A stretch of DNA of 59,220 nucleotides from an uncultured Ruminococcus sp. (GTDB taxonomy: Bacteria; Bacillota; Clostridia; Oscillospirales; Acutalibacteraceae): assembly GCA_902765855.1 (NCBI GenBank), contig CACXBF010000011.1, positions 1-59,220 on the forward strand, written 5' to 3'. Below, in pieces: positions 18,552-26,714 of the stretch. The notes beneath the pieces are model-generated. The model was not told the DNA's origin. It did not search any database and worked only from the letters and a program-made list of their open reading frames with translations. Position 1 is the first letter of the stretch; each line of letters begins with the position of its first letter. The position numbers and the translations under genes are program-made.

Positions 18552-19559
18552 TCAATCATTTTCTTGTCTGTAATATGAAGTTTTCCCTGTCAGGTCGATA
18601 TTGAAGCGGCGGAAATCTTCGTTTAATTTCTGATCAAACATCTCTTTATTGAAGTCGCTCATGCTTTCACGATTGCTCTCGAAGTTTATCATTTCTTCAA
18701 TCAGAGACCTTTTGGTTGCAAGAGCATTATGGAGTATGTGATAAGTAATCGTGTTTCCGGACGGATTGGTCAGTACTGTTTTTTCTATGACTATTCCGTA
18801 GCTGTCAAGCGTGTTCAGCATATTGATAAATTCGGCAAATTGAGTTTCAACTTCTTTTGATGCAGGAGAAAGCAAATCAGAAATCATGAATGTAAAATTC
18901 AAATATAAGCCATTGTCATGTCTGAGTTCACTTGAAACCGTGAATTCTAATCCAGACTGGATAAGTCTTCTGATCTGAGTAACAAATCCTGATGAGTCCG
19001 TTATTTCTGACTTCGTTTTTTCAAGTGATGTTACAAGCGGTATGTAATGGTCATCTATCCGAGTTAAAAGGCTGTTCCAGTAGTTGTGTATATCTCTTGG
19101 AAAGCGTGACTTCCACAAATCATATTCTCTTGAAGAATCTTCTTCATTGTCATTTTTGGCATTAAGAAGGTTCTTTTTTTGTTGCTGCCAGATATAAATA
19201 TAGCTGTTTAAGTTTTTCAAATCTCTTTCTTGAAAATAAACCTTATCTTTGCTGAAAAATTGGTAGTTATCTAAATCGACTTTTTCAATTTCAAATCCTA
19301 AATACTCCTCCATAAAGAAAAAAACACGTATAACATCTTCTATTGAACGTATGTCAATATCAGATAGTGCAGAATAATCTACATCGAGTGCTTGCACAAG
19401 TTTGTTCCTGATATCAGACTTAGGAGCCATTATATCTCCTTCATATTTTCTGATTCGTGAATCAGCAGTAGCAGGAGAGAAGCCGATCATCATTCCTAAG
19501 TCTTTCTGTTTAAGATTATGTAACAACCGATATTTTCTTATTTTTTCTCCAAGTGTCAT
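18552..19559 (-). CDS. XRE-family regulator with long C-terminal domain
   Basis: This 335-aa protein has an N-terminal XRE helix-turn-helix (LGEKIRKYRLLHNLKQKDLG ... KYEGDIMAPKSDIRNKLVQA). A long region without a motif I recognise follows. I start at the ATG at 19559 with a GGTG site; a TTG five codons earlier is possible. It sits at the left end of the element, divergent from the xis/rep/int genes, where a master repressor of excision and transfer would be expected. That role is inference from position. The large C-terminal part could sense a signal or bind a partner. Confidence 0.7.
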   Translation of the reverse strand: MTLGEKIRKYRLLHNLKQKDLGMMIGFSPATADSRIRKYEGDIMAPKSDIRNKLVQALDVDYSALSDIDIRSIEDVIRVFFFMEEYLGFEIEKVDLDNYQFFSKDKVYFQERDLKNLNSYIYIWQQQKKNLLNAKNDNEEDSSREYDLWKSRFPRDIHNYWNSLLTRIDDHYIPLVTSLEKTKSEITDSSGFVTQIRRLIQSGLEFTVSSELRHDNGLYLNFTFMISDLLSPASKEVETQFAEFINMLNTLDSYGIVIEKTVLTNPSGNTITYHILHNALATKRSLIEEMINFESNRESMSDFNKEMFDQKLNEDFRRFNIDLTGKTSYYRQEND

Positions 19560-19655
19560 GTTAATCACACCCAATCAATTTCAATTCATAATCATATTTT
19601 ATCATTAAGATCAAGAAAAATAAAGTAAAAATCGAAAAAAATATTATAAAATATA

Positions 19656-19684
19656 TTGACAAACCGAAAACTATGTAATAATAT
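19656..19684 (+). promoter_or_regulatory. Promoter of the xis-rep-int-mob operon
   Basis: TTGACA (19656-19661), a 17-base spacer and TAATAT (19679-19684) lie about 60 bases before the xis-like gene, between it and the divergent XRE regulator. Confidence 0.7.
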
Positions 19685-19746
19685 ATAAATACAGACATAA
19701 ATATATATCTGTAAATACAAAACATAACATGAAAGGATGAATGATT

Positions 19747-19947
19747 ATGGAAAACAAAACTAAAACATTGTTCGTAGATGTTTCCACCGTATGTCACGAT
19801 CTCGGTGTGTCCAGAGCAAAAGGCTACCAGATTATCAAGGAACTTAACAGTGAGCTGAAAAAACAGCACCCGATGGCTATTGTGGTGGCAGGAAAAGTAA
19901 ACAGGGTTTGGTATGAGGAAGCCTGCCTTCAGCACACGACATTTTAA
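19747..19947 (+). CDS. Small excisionase/helix-turn-helix-like protein
   Basis: This is a 66-aa protein (ATG at 19747; a second ATG two codons earlier is possible). The core VSTVCHDLGVSRAKGYQIIKEL looks like a winged-helix/MerR-type DNA-binding motif as in excisionases and plasmid regulators. A basic wing-like segment follows. It sits directly before the replication-initiator-like gene and the integrase, a common order in small integrative elements, so a role in excision is plausible but unproven. Confidence 0.6.
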   Translation: MENKTKTLFVDVSTVCHDLGVSRAKGYQIIKELNSELKKQHPMAIVVAGKVNRVWYEEACLQHTTF

Positions 19948-19960
19948 GGAGGTAAAAATT

Positions 19961-20788
19961 TTGGCAATTATCAGAGAACCAGTACCCAAAGATGATTTTT
20001 TCGTAGCACCGAGAATATTTACAAGAGATCTTGACATACCGTTTGAGGCAATAGGACTGCTGTCTGTTCTTTACTCTCTGCCTGCAAACTGGGAATACTC
20101 TGCATCAGGACTTGCAACGGTATCTATGCATGGAAAGAACAGAATCAGTAAATTGATGCGTCTGTTGGTGGAAAAAGGCTATGTTGAAATGGTGCAGCTA
20201 AAAACTCCTGACGGTAAGTTTGCAGGCAAGACGATCAGACTGAAAAACAACATTGGCAATGCCAGAGAATCAAAACAGGGTGTTCAAAGTCCGTCACTTC
20301 AAAATACTGCACTCCAAACACCATCACCCCATACCGAGGCACCCGTAGTTGAAGCACAATATAATATACAAGGAAATAATAGACACGAAGATAAAATACA
20401 TCAATCTATCAATCTGGGCGAGGATGAGATTGATGAAATACGAGAAGAAGTCAAGGATCAGCTCGACTATGAGTATGCGTGCAAAGAGTTTGGGAAAGAC
20501 AGAATTGACGGTATCGTTGACATAATGGTGGAAACTCTTCTTTCTGTCGGTACTGTCAATATCGGAAGAAATCAGCTTCCGGCTGAGCAGGTCAAAAATG
20601 TTTTCAGAAAGATCAATATGGAGCATATCCGCTATATTTTTGACTGTATTGAAGAAACCAGCAGAGAGAAAAAGATACGCAACATGAAAAGCTATCTTCT
20701 GACAGCACTGTATAATGCACCGATGACGATAGATGTTTATTATGATTCAGAATACAATTACGATTCTCACAATGGAGGCGAAGACTAA
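19961..20788 (+). CDS. Replication-initiator-like winged-helix protein
   Basis: This 275-aa protein starts at a TTG behind AAGGAGGT. The N-terminal 90 residues (FTRDLDIPFEAIGLLSVLYSL ... GLATVSMHGKNRISKLMRLLVEKGYVE) have the winged-helix layout of RepA/DnaD-type initiators. A charged linker and a C-terminal helical domain follow. Such proteins are usual in Firmicute mobilizable elements, where they may start replication of the excised circle; the exact role here is inferred. It ends flush against the integrase start (TAA then ATG). Confidence 0.65.
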   Translation: MAIIREPVPKDDFFVAPRIFTRDLDIPFEAIGLLSVLYSLPANWEYSASGLATVSMHGKNRISKLMRLLVEKGYVEMVQLKTPDGKFAGKTIRLKNNIGNARESKQGVQSPSLQNTALQTPSPHTEAPVVEAQYNIQGNNRHEDKIHQSINLGEDEIDEIREEVKDQLDYEYACKEFGKDRIDGIVDIMVETLLSVGTVNIGRNQLPAEQVKNVFRKINMEHIRYIFDCIEETSREKKIRNMKSYLLTALYNAPMTIDVYYDSEYNYDSHNGGED

Positions 20789-21922
20789 ATGGCTGTTTAT
20801 CGTGACAAGTCCAACGGTTATGACGGCAAGACATGGAGAGTGGCGGTTTATTATAACGACTGGCAGGGTAACAGGAAAAAGCATGAAAAGAGAGGATTCA
20901 AAACAAAACGAGCCGCACAGGAATACGAGACGGAGTTTCTTGCAAAAAAGAAGCATGATGTAAATATGGGCTTCTGTGCTTTTGTCGATCTCTACATGGA
21001 TGATATAAAGCCGCATATCAAGCTGACTACATACGCTACAAAAGAGAATATCATCGAAAAGCATATCAAGCCTTATTTTGCAAACAAAAGCTTGTCGGGA
21101 ATTTCGTCTGTTGATGTTTTACAGTGGCAGAACTCTTTGCTTACGCTTCGTGACGATGACGGCAAAGGGTACTCACCGACTTATCTCCGTTCTGTGCAGA
21201 ATCAGCTTAATGCAATTTTCAATCATGCGGTCAGATATTATAATCTTCCGAAAAGCCCGTGTGCAGCAACAAAGAAAATGGGCAAGAGCAAAGCAAAGGA
21301 AATGCAATTCTGGACAAAAGACGAGTATATGGCTTTTGCTGAAGTGATGAAAGAAAAGCCTGTGTCATACTATGCTTTTCAGCTTTTGTATTGGGGTGGT
21401 ATGCGTTGTGGTGAACTGCTTGCTCTCTCAATGTCTGACTTTGATCTGGAAAAGAAAACTCTGCACATACACAAAAACTATCAGGTGGTCAAAGGTCAGG
21501 AAATGATCATAACTCCAAAATCGGAAAAGGGAGACAGGGTGATTGATCTTCCGGATTTTATCTGTGAGGAAATGGAAGATTACTTTGCATCGCTTTATAA
21601 GGCTGATCCGGAAAGCAGGATCTTTCCATTTACGAAATATTATCTTCATCACGAAATGGACAGAGGAGCAAAAGCCGCAGGAGTGAAAAGAATACGAATT
21701 CACGATTTGCGTCATTCAAGCTGTGCTCTGCTGATCAATCTCGGCTATTCTCCGATTCAGATCGCGGAGCGTCTGGGACACGAAAGCGTGACGATAACAG
21801 AAAGGTATGCACATCTTTACCCGTCTGTTCAGAAACAAATGGCAGTCAGTCTTGATGATGCGTTCAGAAGGAAAGAGGAAAATACTGATGAAACAGAAAA
21901 TGCAGAAAAGCAGGATATATAA
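20789..21922 (+). CDS. int: Tyrosine site-specific integrase
   Basis: This 377-aa protein has an N-terminal arm-binding region with DWQGNRKKHEKRGFKTKRAA, a SAM-like core-binding domain, and a catalytic domain. The catalytic domain has Arg near residue 205 (GGMRCGELL), His305-x-x-Arg308 (HDLRHSS), LGHESVTITERYAHLYP, and the nucleophile Tyr340. It resembles Tn916/ICE-type integrases. It should insert the element at the guaA 3' end. The gene overlaps the next by 35 bases. It shares the layout DWQG-x-RKK...GF with the integrase at 54346-55410, so the two are related. Confidence 0.93.
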   Translation: MAVYRDKSNGYDGKTWRVAVYYNDWQGNRKKHEKRGFKTKRAAQEYETEFLAKKKHDVNMGFCAFVDLYMDDIKPHIKLTTYATKENIIEKHIKPYFANKSLSGISSVDVLQWQNSLLTLRDDDGKGYSPTYLRSVQNQLNAIFNHAVRYYNLPKSPCAATKKMGKSKAKEMQFWTKDEYMAFAEVMKEKPVSYYAFQLLYWGGMRCGELLALSMSDFDLEKKTLHIHKNYQVVKGQEMIITPKSEKGDRVIDLPDFICEEMEDYFASLYKADPESRIFPFTKYYLHHEMDRGAKAAGVKRIRIHDLRHSSCALLINLGYSPIQIAERLGHESVTITERYAHLYPSVQKQMAVSLDDAFRRKEENTDETENAEKQDI

Positions 21923-22268
21923 AATTCAGACAGAAGAGCCGAAGCCCAAAAAGAAGAAAAACGAAAAGAACCGTAAGCGAAATGTTTTTATGAATTTCAG
22001 AGTTTCGGAAACTGAAAGAGAGCTTATTGAAAAAAGAATAGCTCTTTCCGGAATGACAAAGGCAGAGTTTTTTATTCAGAGTTGCTTGTATCAGGCAATT
22101 CTGGTCAGAGGTAATATCCGCACTTTTGATAAAATCAGAGAAAGGCTTTCCGCCATTGAAAGCAAAATTTCTGAAATGGAGAAAAGTCCGGAGCTGACAA
22201 AAGAAGATCTTCTGGAGCTTCGGACAATTACGGAAATGCTGGCATTTATCTATAAAAGGGAAATATAG
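21888..22268 (+). CDS. Ribbon-helix-helix mobilization accessory protein
   Basis: This 126-aa protein has a lysine-rich N-terminus (EEPKPKKKKNEKNRKRNV) and a ribbon-helix-helix-like core (FMNFRVSETERELIEKRIALSGMTKAEFFIQS), then a coiled-coil tail (FDKIRERLSAIESKISEME). It resembles relaxosome accessory and plasmid mobilization proteins. The ATG at 21888 overlaps the end of int, with GAGGAAA upstream. It probably binds near oriT together with MobC. Confidence 0.65.
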   Translation: MKQKMQKSRIYKIQTEEPKPKKKKNEKNRKRNVFMNFRVSETERELIEKRIALSGMTKAEFFIQSCLYQAILVRGNIRTFDKIRERLSAIESKISEMEKSPELTKEDLLELRTITEMLAFIYKREI

Positions 22269-22490
22269 GATTTTTGCTTTCTGAATTTTGGTGAGCAATG
22301 CGATTTCTGGATTTTGCGGATAAGCAAAATAAGAAGGGGTGCGGGGATTTCACCGCCAAGCGATTTCGATATACGAAGTATAGCATAAATCTATGCTTGC
22401 TAATCCGTAAAACCTACAAGTCGCATATTCGTAAAAAATCGGCTTTTTCAGGAAGTTTGAAGATAGTAACAATAAGAAAAATCGAAAGGA
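22269..22490. other. Candidate oriT region
   Basis: This roughly 220-base non-coding stretch lies directly upstream of mobC and the relaxase, where MOBP elements carry oriT. It contains inverted repeats such as AGCATAAATCTATGCT (about 22381-22396) and several CGATTTCG-like motifs. The nick site cannot be assigned by eye. Confidence 0.45.
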
Positions 22491-22502
22491 GTGAAAAGTT
22501 TT

Positions 22503-22904
22503 ATGGACAGAGAAAAGAAAACAGTAGAGATCTGCGTAAGAGTAACACCGGCAGAAAAGAAAGAATTGCAGGAAAAAGCGGATGCCGCACACCTGAGCCT
22601 TTCAAGGTATATGGTTAAATCTGCGTCAGACCGTAAAATGCTCCAGACCGAAAACATAGCAAAGCTGATCTATGAGATACGGAAGATCGGGATAAACGTA
22701 AATCAGATCGCTCACGTTGCTAACGGGCAGAGATTTATTCTTCAAAGCGATCTTGTTTCTCTTAATCGTCATATGGATGCGGTTATTGAAATTACCAAGA
22801 AGATACTCAAAGCAACTTACGACGAAAAGGAAGCAAGCATAAAAACGCTTGAACGGAAAATCGACAAGCTAATGGAGAGGGTGAATGTTTATGGCGACGG
22901 TTAA
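22503..22904 (+). CDS. mobC: MobC-like relaxosome protein
   Basis: This 133-aa protein has a ribbon-helix-helix N-terminus (VEICVRVTPAEKKELQEKAD, LSLSRYMVKSA) and the MobC-type core IYEIRKIGINVNQIAHVAN, followed by a coiled coil. MobC proteins open oriT for the relaxase. The ATG follows AAAGGAGTG. It overlaps the relaxase start, so the two are translationally coupled. Confidence 0.85.
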   Translation: MDREKKTVEICVRVTPAEKKELQEKADAAHLSLSRYMVKSASDRKMLQTENIAKLIYEIRKIGINVNQIAHVANGQRFILQSDLVSLNRHMDAVIEITKKILKATYDEKEASIKTLERKIDKLMERVNVYGDG

Positions 22905-24726
22905 ATCAGTAAAGTCCGCAATTAAATCTTCGGACTATGTAGCAAAGTCGATCTCATATATTCTCTCGCCGGAAACAAAAAGCGGAAATGAAAAATGTGT
23001 GCAGTCAAGCTTTCTGAATTGCTGTAATGATAGTATCGACAGTCTTGTTACACAGTTCGATGTTACAAGATTTGCCTTTGGCAAGAATGATAAGATATTG
23101 GCACACCACTATGTCCAGAGTTTTTCGCCGAATGAAAAAATAACTCCGGAGCTTGCTCACAAGATCGGCGAAGAATTGGCAGACTGTGTTGCACCGGGAT
23201 TTCAGGTTATTGTTGCAACTCATGTTGACCGTGATCATATACATAATCATTTCCTGATAAACTCTGTCAGCTTAGAAACCGGAAGTAAATGGTTCGGCAA
23301 TCAGGCTACTCTTAAAAATATGCGTACAGAGAGTGACAGGCTTTGCAGGCAATATGGACTATCAGTAATTGATGAAACAACAGGACTGCGTGGCATAGAT
23401 CAGTCAACGCAGAAATTAGCGGAGCAGGGAAAATCGTGGAAAGTCGAATTATGCCATGCACTTGATGAAGCGAAAATTCTTTGTCACAGCAAAGAAGCGT
23501 TTATAGGCTTTATGAAGAATAAAGGATTTGAAGTAACTCGTTACACCGACAGACACATTACCTTTCAGAAAAATAGCGAGAATAAAAAGATTCGTGCTGA
23601 TACTTTAGCTAAACAATTTGGCGACTACTACACAAAAGAGAATCTGGAAAGAATGATGGGTTTCTATTCTCTGCCGAAACCGCTGCCATCGAGAGAAGCA
23701 CCACCGCAGAAACCGTTTATTAGCGAATTTGAAAAATACGAAAAAGTATATATCAAGAAACATCCTCCGCTTGCGAAGCCTGATGAAGTTGCAGGTCTGC
23801 AACAGAAGATAAGACAATCGAAAAATCCGTTATTTTTTCTTCTGAGGGTACTTTTTATGCTGATGCTTCGCCGTCATAAGAAACTGTTGCTTGATAAAAG
23901 ATATTTCAAGATGAGTATGCACACACATCAGAAAAAGTTCAAAAAGAAAAAGCTGTCTGTAAGCGAACAGCTTGAAAAATACAAAAGCAATCCGATCTAC
24001 GAGGGCAACATTCCTTATTACAGGCTGATACATTCTCAGGGCGAAAACTGCGTAATAAGATTTGACCTTTCAGCGATTCCGAAACTTTATGCTTGTCCGA
24101 TTTTCTTTTCTGCGAAGCTTTACAATGACCATGCGATGGTAACGATCAAAGAAAGGGACAAAAAACAATTGCTCGAAGTATTGAAATTAAAGGATGAAGC
24201 TATTATTGAAAGGCATACTAAAAGGTACTTGCCCGATGTAAAATACGATGAAATGAAAAAGAGAGCAATGTTTCTTGGCGTGGAAGTTGAGTTTCTGGTG
24301 ATAGCTGAAAAAGATATTGATAAGCTCACAAAGGAAAAAGACCGCTATGTTTCATTTCCACCGGAGAACGGAAAAATAAAGCTTGCATTTTTGCCGCAGA
24401 ATAAAGATTATGTTCTGCACTGTCTTTATCCTGACAAGCATCAGTCGGAGAGCGACGATCTGTTTTCTGTAACAAGAAATTCAAAGGTCAACACAAGGCT
24501 GAAATCAGAAGCTCTGCTCAACGGTAAGCAGATGCGTTACAGGACGCTGACGAGGATTGAAGTTGAGAAGCTTCATAAACAAACAGGCGGTCAGGAGATG
24601 TTTGCGGTATTCAGCAAGGGCGAAAACGGGCAGGAAGAACAGTACAATGTTGCGTACAAAGAAGATGATGAAAAGAAGATCGAGAACATAATAGGCACAC
24701 AAAGCAGGCCGAGATTCAGAAGATAG
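22891..24726 (+). CDS. mobA: Relaxase/mobilization nuclease (MOBP-type)
   Basis: This protein of about 611 aa has an N-terminal relaxase domain. SYILSPETK near the start contains the probable nicking Tyr, and HVDRDHIHNHFLINS (about residue 111 on) is the HxD...HxH metal-binding motif. NQATLKNMRTESDRLCRQYG is typical of MobA/VirD2-family relaxases. The long C-terminal half is basic with no clear domain. It should nick and pilot the element DNA during transfer by a helper system. No type IV secretion genes are in the window, so the element is mobilizable rather than self-conjugative. An ATG two codons upstream is also possible. Confidence 0.9.
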   Translation: MATVKSVKSAIKSSDYVAKSISYILSPETKSGNEKCVQSSFLNCCNDSIDSLVTQFDVTRFAFGKNDKILAHHYVQSFSPNEKITPELAHKIGEELADCVAPGFQVIVATHVDRDHIHNHFLINSVSLETGSKWFGNQATLKNMRTESDRLCRQYGLSVIDETTGLRGIDQSTQKLAEQGKSWKVELCHALDEAKILCHSKEAFIGFMKNKGFEVTRYTDRHITFQKNSENKKIRADTLAKQFGDYYTKENLERMMGFYSLPKPLPSREAPPQKPFISEFEKYEKVYIKKHPPLAKPDEVAGLQQKIRQSKNPLFFLLRVLFMLMLRRHKKLLLDKRYFKMSMHTHQKKFKKKKLSVSEQLEKYKSNPIYEGNIPYYRLIHSQGENCVIRFDLSAIPKLYACPIFFSAKLYNDHAMVTIKERDKKQLLEVLKLKDEAIIERHTKRYLPDVKYDEMKKRAMFLGVEVEFLVIAEKDIDKLTKEKDRYVSFPPENGKIKLAFLPQNKDYVLHCLYPDKHQSESDDLFSVTRNSKVNTRLKSEALLNGKQMRYRTLTRIEVEKLHKQTGGQEMFAVFSKGENGQEEQYNVAYKEDDEKKIENIIGTQSRPRFRR

Positions 24727-24729
24727 ATT

Positions 24730-24936
24730 ATGTATGAAGATGTGGGACTTCAAGTTCCGGATGATGAAGCTGACCTAACTGATATGGGGAGAAGGGATAA
24801 CGCAATGGAACGATTGTTCTTCTTTATTAACGAAACCGGAGAATACTTTCTCTCAAACGAAGAAGAATTGTGTAGAGCATATTGCAGAGAACACGGATAC
24901 ACATATCGGGCAGTGTATTATGATCCGGGCTATTGA
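24730..24936 (+). CDS. Small hypothetical protein
   Basis: This 68-aa acidic protein (VPDDEADLTDMGRRDNAMERLF ... EELCRAYCREHGY) lies four bases after the relaxase. No family recognised; an internal ATG near 24805 could also serve. It is likely accessory cargo of the element. Confidence 0.45.
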   Translation: MYEDVGLQVPDDEADLTDMGRRDNAMERLFFFINETGEYFLSNEEELCRAYCREHGYTYRAVYYDPGY

Positions 24937-24977
24937 TAAGCTTCTTGAAATCTGATAATGAGAATGGAGTTATAAAA

Positions 24978-25130
24978 ATGTTAATTACTTATCGTGATGA
25001 ATTAGGTGTAGTTTGTCAAGAAGTAGAAAACGGGTCAATCAGTTTTCTTGAAGGAAAGGTGTACTTCACATCAAACGGAACAGATTTCATAATAGACGTT
25101 TTTTACATTATTCAAATAAATGGGGCTTGA
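24978..25130 (+). CDS. Small hypothetical protein
   Basis: This 50-aa protein starts at an ATG preceded by AATGGAGT. It has a compact beta-rich look (VENGSISFLEGKVYF). No family recognised. A GGGGCTTGAAGCCCC palindrome overlaps its end and may act as a hairpin. Confidence 0.4.
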   Translation: MLITYRDELGVVCQEVENGSISFLEGKVYFTSNGTDFIIDVFYIIQINGA

Positions 25131-25245
25131 AGCCCCAAAACAAGAATAGACTGTTTTTTCGAACATACACAGAATATCGGGTTGCTAAAGAATATCAATG
25201 ATTGTAAGATAGATATAGCAGCAATCCCTGAAAGGAGAGAATAAT

Positions 25246-25434
25246 ATGAAAGCTTGGTATCTTGCTACATACAAGAAGACAGACGGTACATACGGTACGG
25301 CTCTTGTCCTGATTGATAGCGAAGCCAAATCAGAGGAACATTTCAAAGACTATGATATGGCAACAGTCCGTATCGCAGCAGAGGACGAAATCTACTACTA
25401 CCGCAGCAAGGGCTGTCCGGTTGTAGAGCTTTGA
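25246..25434 (+). CDS. Small hypothetical protein of mobile elements
   Basis: This 62-aa protein (MKAWYLATYKKTDGTYGTAL ... EIYYYRSKGC) has a strong AAAGGAGAG site. It looks like a short conserved accessory protein of Firmicute mobile elements, but I know of no function. Confidence 0.5.
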   Translation: MKAWYLATYKKTDGTYGTALVLIDSEAKSEEHFKDYDMATVRIAAEDEIYYYRSKGCPVVEL

Positions 25435-25455
25435 ACAACAAAATATACAAAAGAA

Positions 25456-25504
25456 AGCAGGAGTATCAGCTTTGAAACGAAGGTCGATGCTCCTGCTATT
25501 TTAT
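25456..25504. terminator. Bidirectional hairpin between convergent genes
   Basis: AGCAGGAGTA and TGCTCCTGCT form a stem followed by ATTTTATTT on the plus strand. It overlaps the end of the tandem-HTH gene on the minus strand. Confidence 0.6.
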
Positions 25505-26017
25505 TTCCTGTTCAAGATTATTAAACTCGTCAGTGTCGAAAAACTCTGCAAGCGTAATACCGAGTCCGTCACATATTTGTTTAATGGTGTTCAGTTTCGG
25601 ATTCATGCTTTTCCCATAAAGGATATTGTTTATCGTTACAGTCGGCACACCTGTAAGCTCCTCAAGTTTATAAATGGGAACATGATTGGATTCACATAGC
25701 TGTAAGATACGGTATTTGACGGCTGTAAGTGTGTTTATTGAGCCACTATCGGCATTACTTGTTTCAGGTTTCTGGTTGTCCGTATTTTTGGGAAAGCTAT
25801 CGAAAGAAGGTGTATCAAAGAACTTTGTAAGAGTAATCTCTAAACCGTCACACAACATTTTGATTGTAATAATTCTTGGATTTTTGCTGAGTCCGTAAAC
25901 AATATTCTTTACAGTAGAAGGTGGAACTGCTGACAAGTTTGCAAGCCTGTTTACTGTAATATTTCGTTTTTTACATAGTTCTAATAGCCTGTCACTTACT
26001 GCCTTTATCATATCCAT
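25496..26017 (-). CDS. Regulator with two tandem XRE helix-turn-helix domains
   Basis: This 173-aa protein is an internal duplication. Residues about 5-65 (RLLELCKKRNITVNRLANLS ... TIKMLCDGLEITLTKFFDT) and 95-160 (RILQLCESNHVPIYKLEELT ... TIKQICDGLGITLAEFFDT) are clearly homologous XRE-type HTH domains joined by a polar linker. One chain could thus bind both halves of a palindrome. A perfect 19-base palindrome lies just upstream, suggesting autoregulation. Confidence 0.8.
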   Translation of the reverse strand: MDMIKAVSDRLLELCKKRNITVNRLANLSAVPPSTVKNIVYGLSKNPRIITIKMLCDGLEITLTKFFDTPSFDSFPKNTDNQKPETSNADSGSINTLTAVKYRILQLCESNHVPIYKLEELTGVPTVTINNILYGKSMNPKLNTIKQICDGLGITLAEFFDTDEFNNLEQEIK

Positions 26018-26030
26018 ATCATCATACCTT

Positions 26031-26049
26031 CTATTGTTACTAACAATAG
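26031..26049. promoter_or_regulatory. Perfect palindromic operator candidate
   Basis: CTATTGTTA-C-TAACAATAG has two perfect 9-base arms and sits 14 bases upstream of the tandem-HTH start and about 80 bases before the SLOG gene. It is well placed for autorepression by the two-domain regulator. Confidence 0.65.
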
Positions 26050-26132
26050 GATATGAAAAAATATTGCAAGATATAGCCCGTAGATGATAGAATATAGACT
26101 ATACAAGATAGAATGTATACGGAGGCTATATG

Positions 26133-26570
26133 ATGGATAAAAGCAAAACCTGCTGCTTCTTCGGTCATCGTGAGGTTACGCACAATATCAGAGAAAAGTT
26201 AAAAGCAACAATCGAAAAGCTAATAACAGAGGATGGTGTTACAGATTTTTATGTCGGTCATCAGGGACAGTTTGACAGTATGGCTTATTCTGTTCTGAAA
26301 GAGCTCAAAGCTAAGTTTCCGCATATCAGATACACCGTTGTCCTCGCTTATATGCCGGATGAACGTATCAAGGAGCTTTACGGTGAAGATACTCTCTTTC
26401 CTGACGGTCTGGAAACCGTTCCGAAGCGGTTCGCTATTAGCAAGAGGAACGATTGGATGATACAGCAATCTGGCTATGCGGTTTGCTATGTGTATAAGAT
26501 CACGGGCGGTGCGGCGAAGTTCAGGGAGAAGGCGGAAAGTAAGGGATTAAGAGTAATACAAGTATTATAA
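26133..26570 (+). CDS. SLOG-family (DUF1273-like) protein
   Basis: This 145-aa protein has the N-terminal CCFFGHREV motif and a Rossmann-like pattern (DFYVGHQGQFDSMAYSVLKELK, YTVVLAYMP ... RNDWMIQQSGYAVCYVYKITGGA). This is typical of SLOG proteins related to DprA/YpsA. Such proteins bind nucleotides or nucleotide-derived ligands, and some act in conflict systems. It lies just before the MORC/Z1 operon but has its own GGAGG site and a gap of 144 bases to it. A functional link is only a possibility. Confidence 0.75.
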   Translation: MDKSKTCCFFGHREVTHNIREKLKATIEKLITEDGVTDFYVGHQGQFDSMAYSVLKELKAKFPHIRYTVVLAYMPDERIKELYGEDTLFPDGLETVPKRFAISKRNDWMIQQSGYAVCYVYKITGGAAKFREKAESKGLRVIQVL

Positions 26571-26714
26571 CTTTGGTTGATATTTATGAGAATTAATTTA
26601 GTGTTTGTGTAATTTGTCGGAATCGACAGTGAAATGATTATATATGTTGAATAATTTGATATAATGTGATAGAATATGTATATCAATTATATATCGTAGA
26701 ATAAGGAGGATAAT

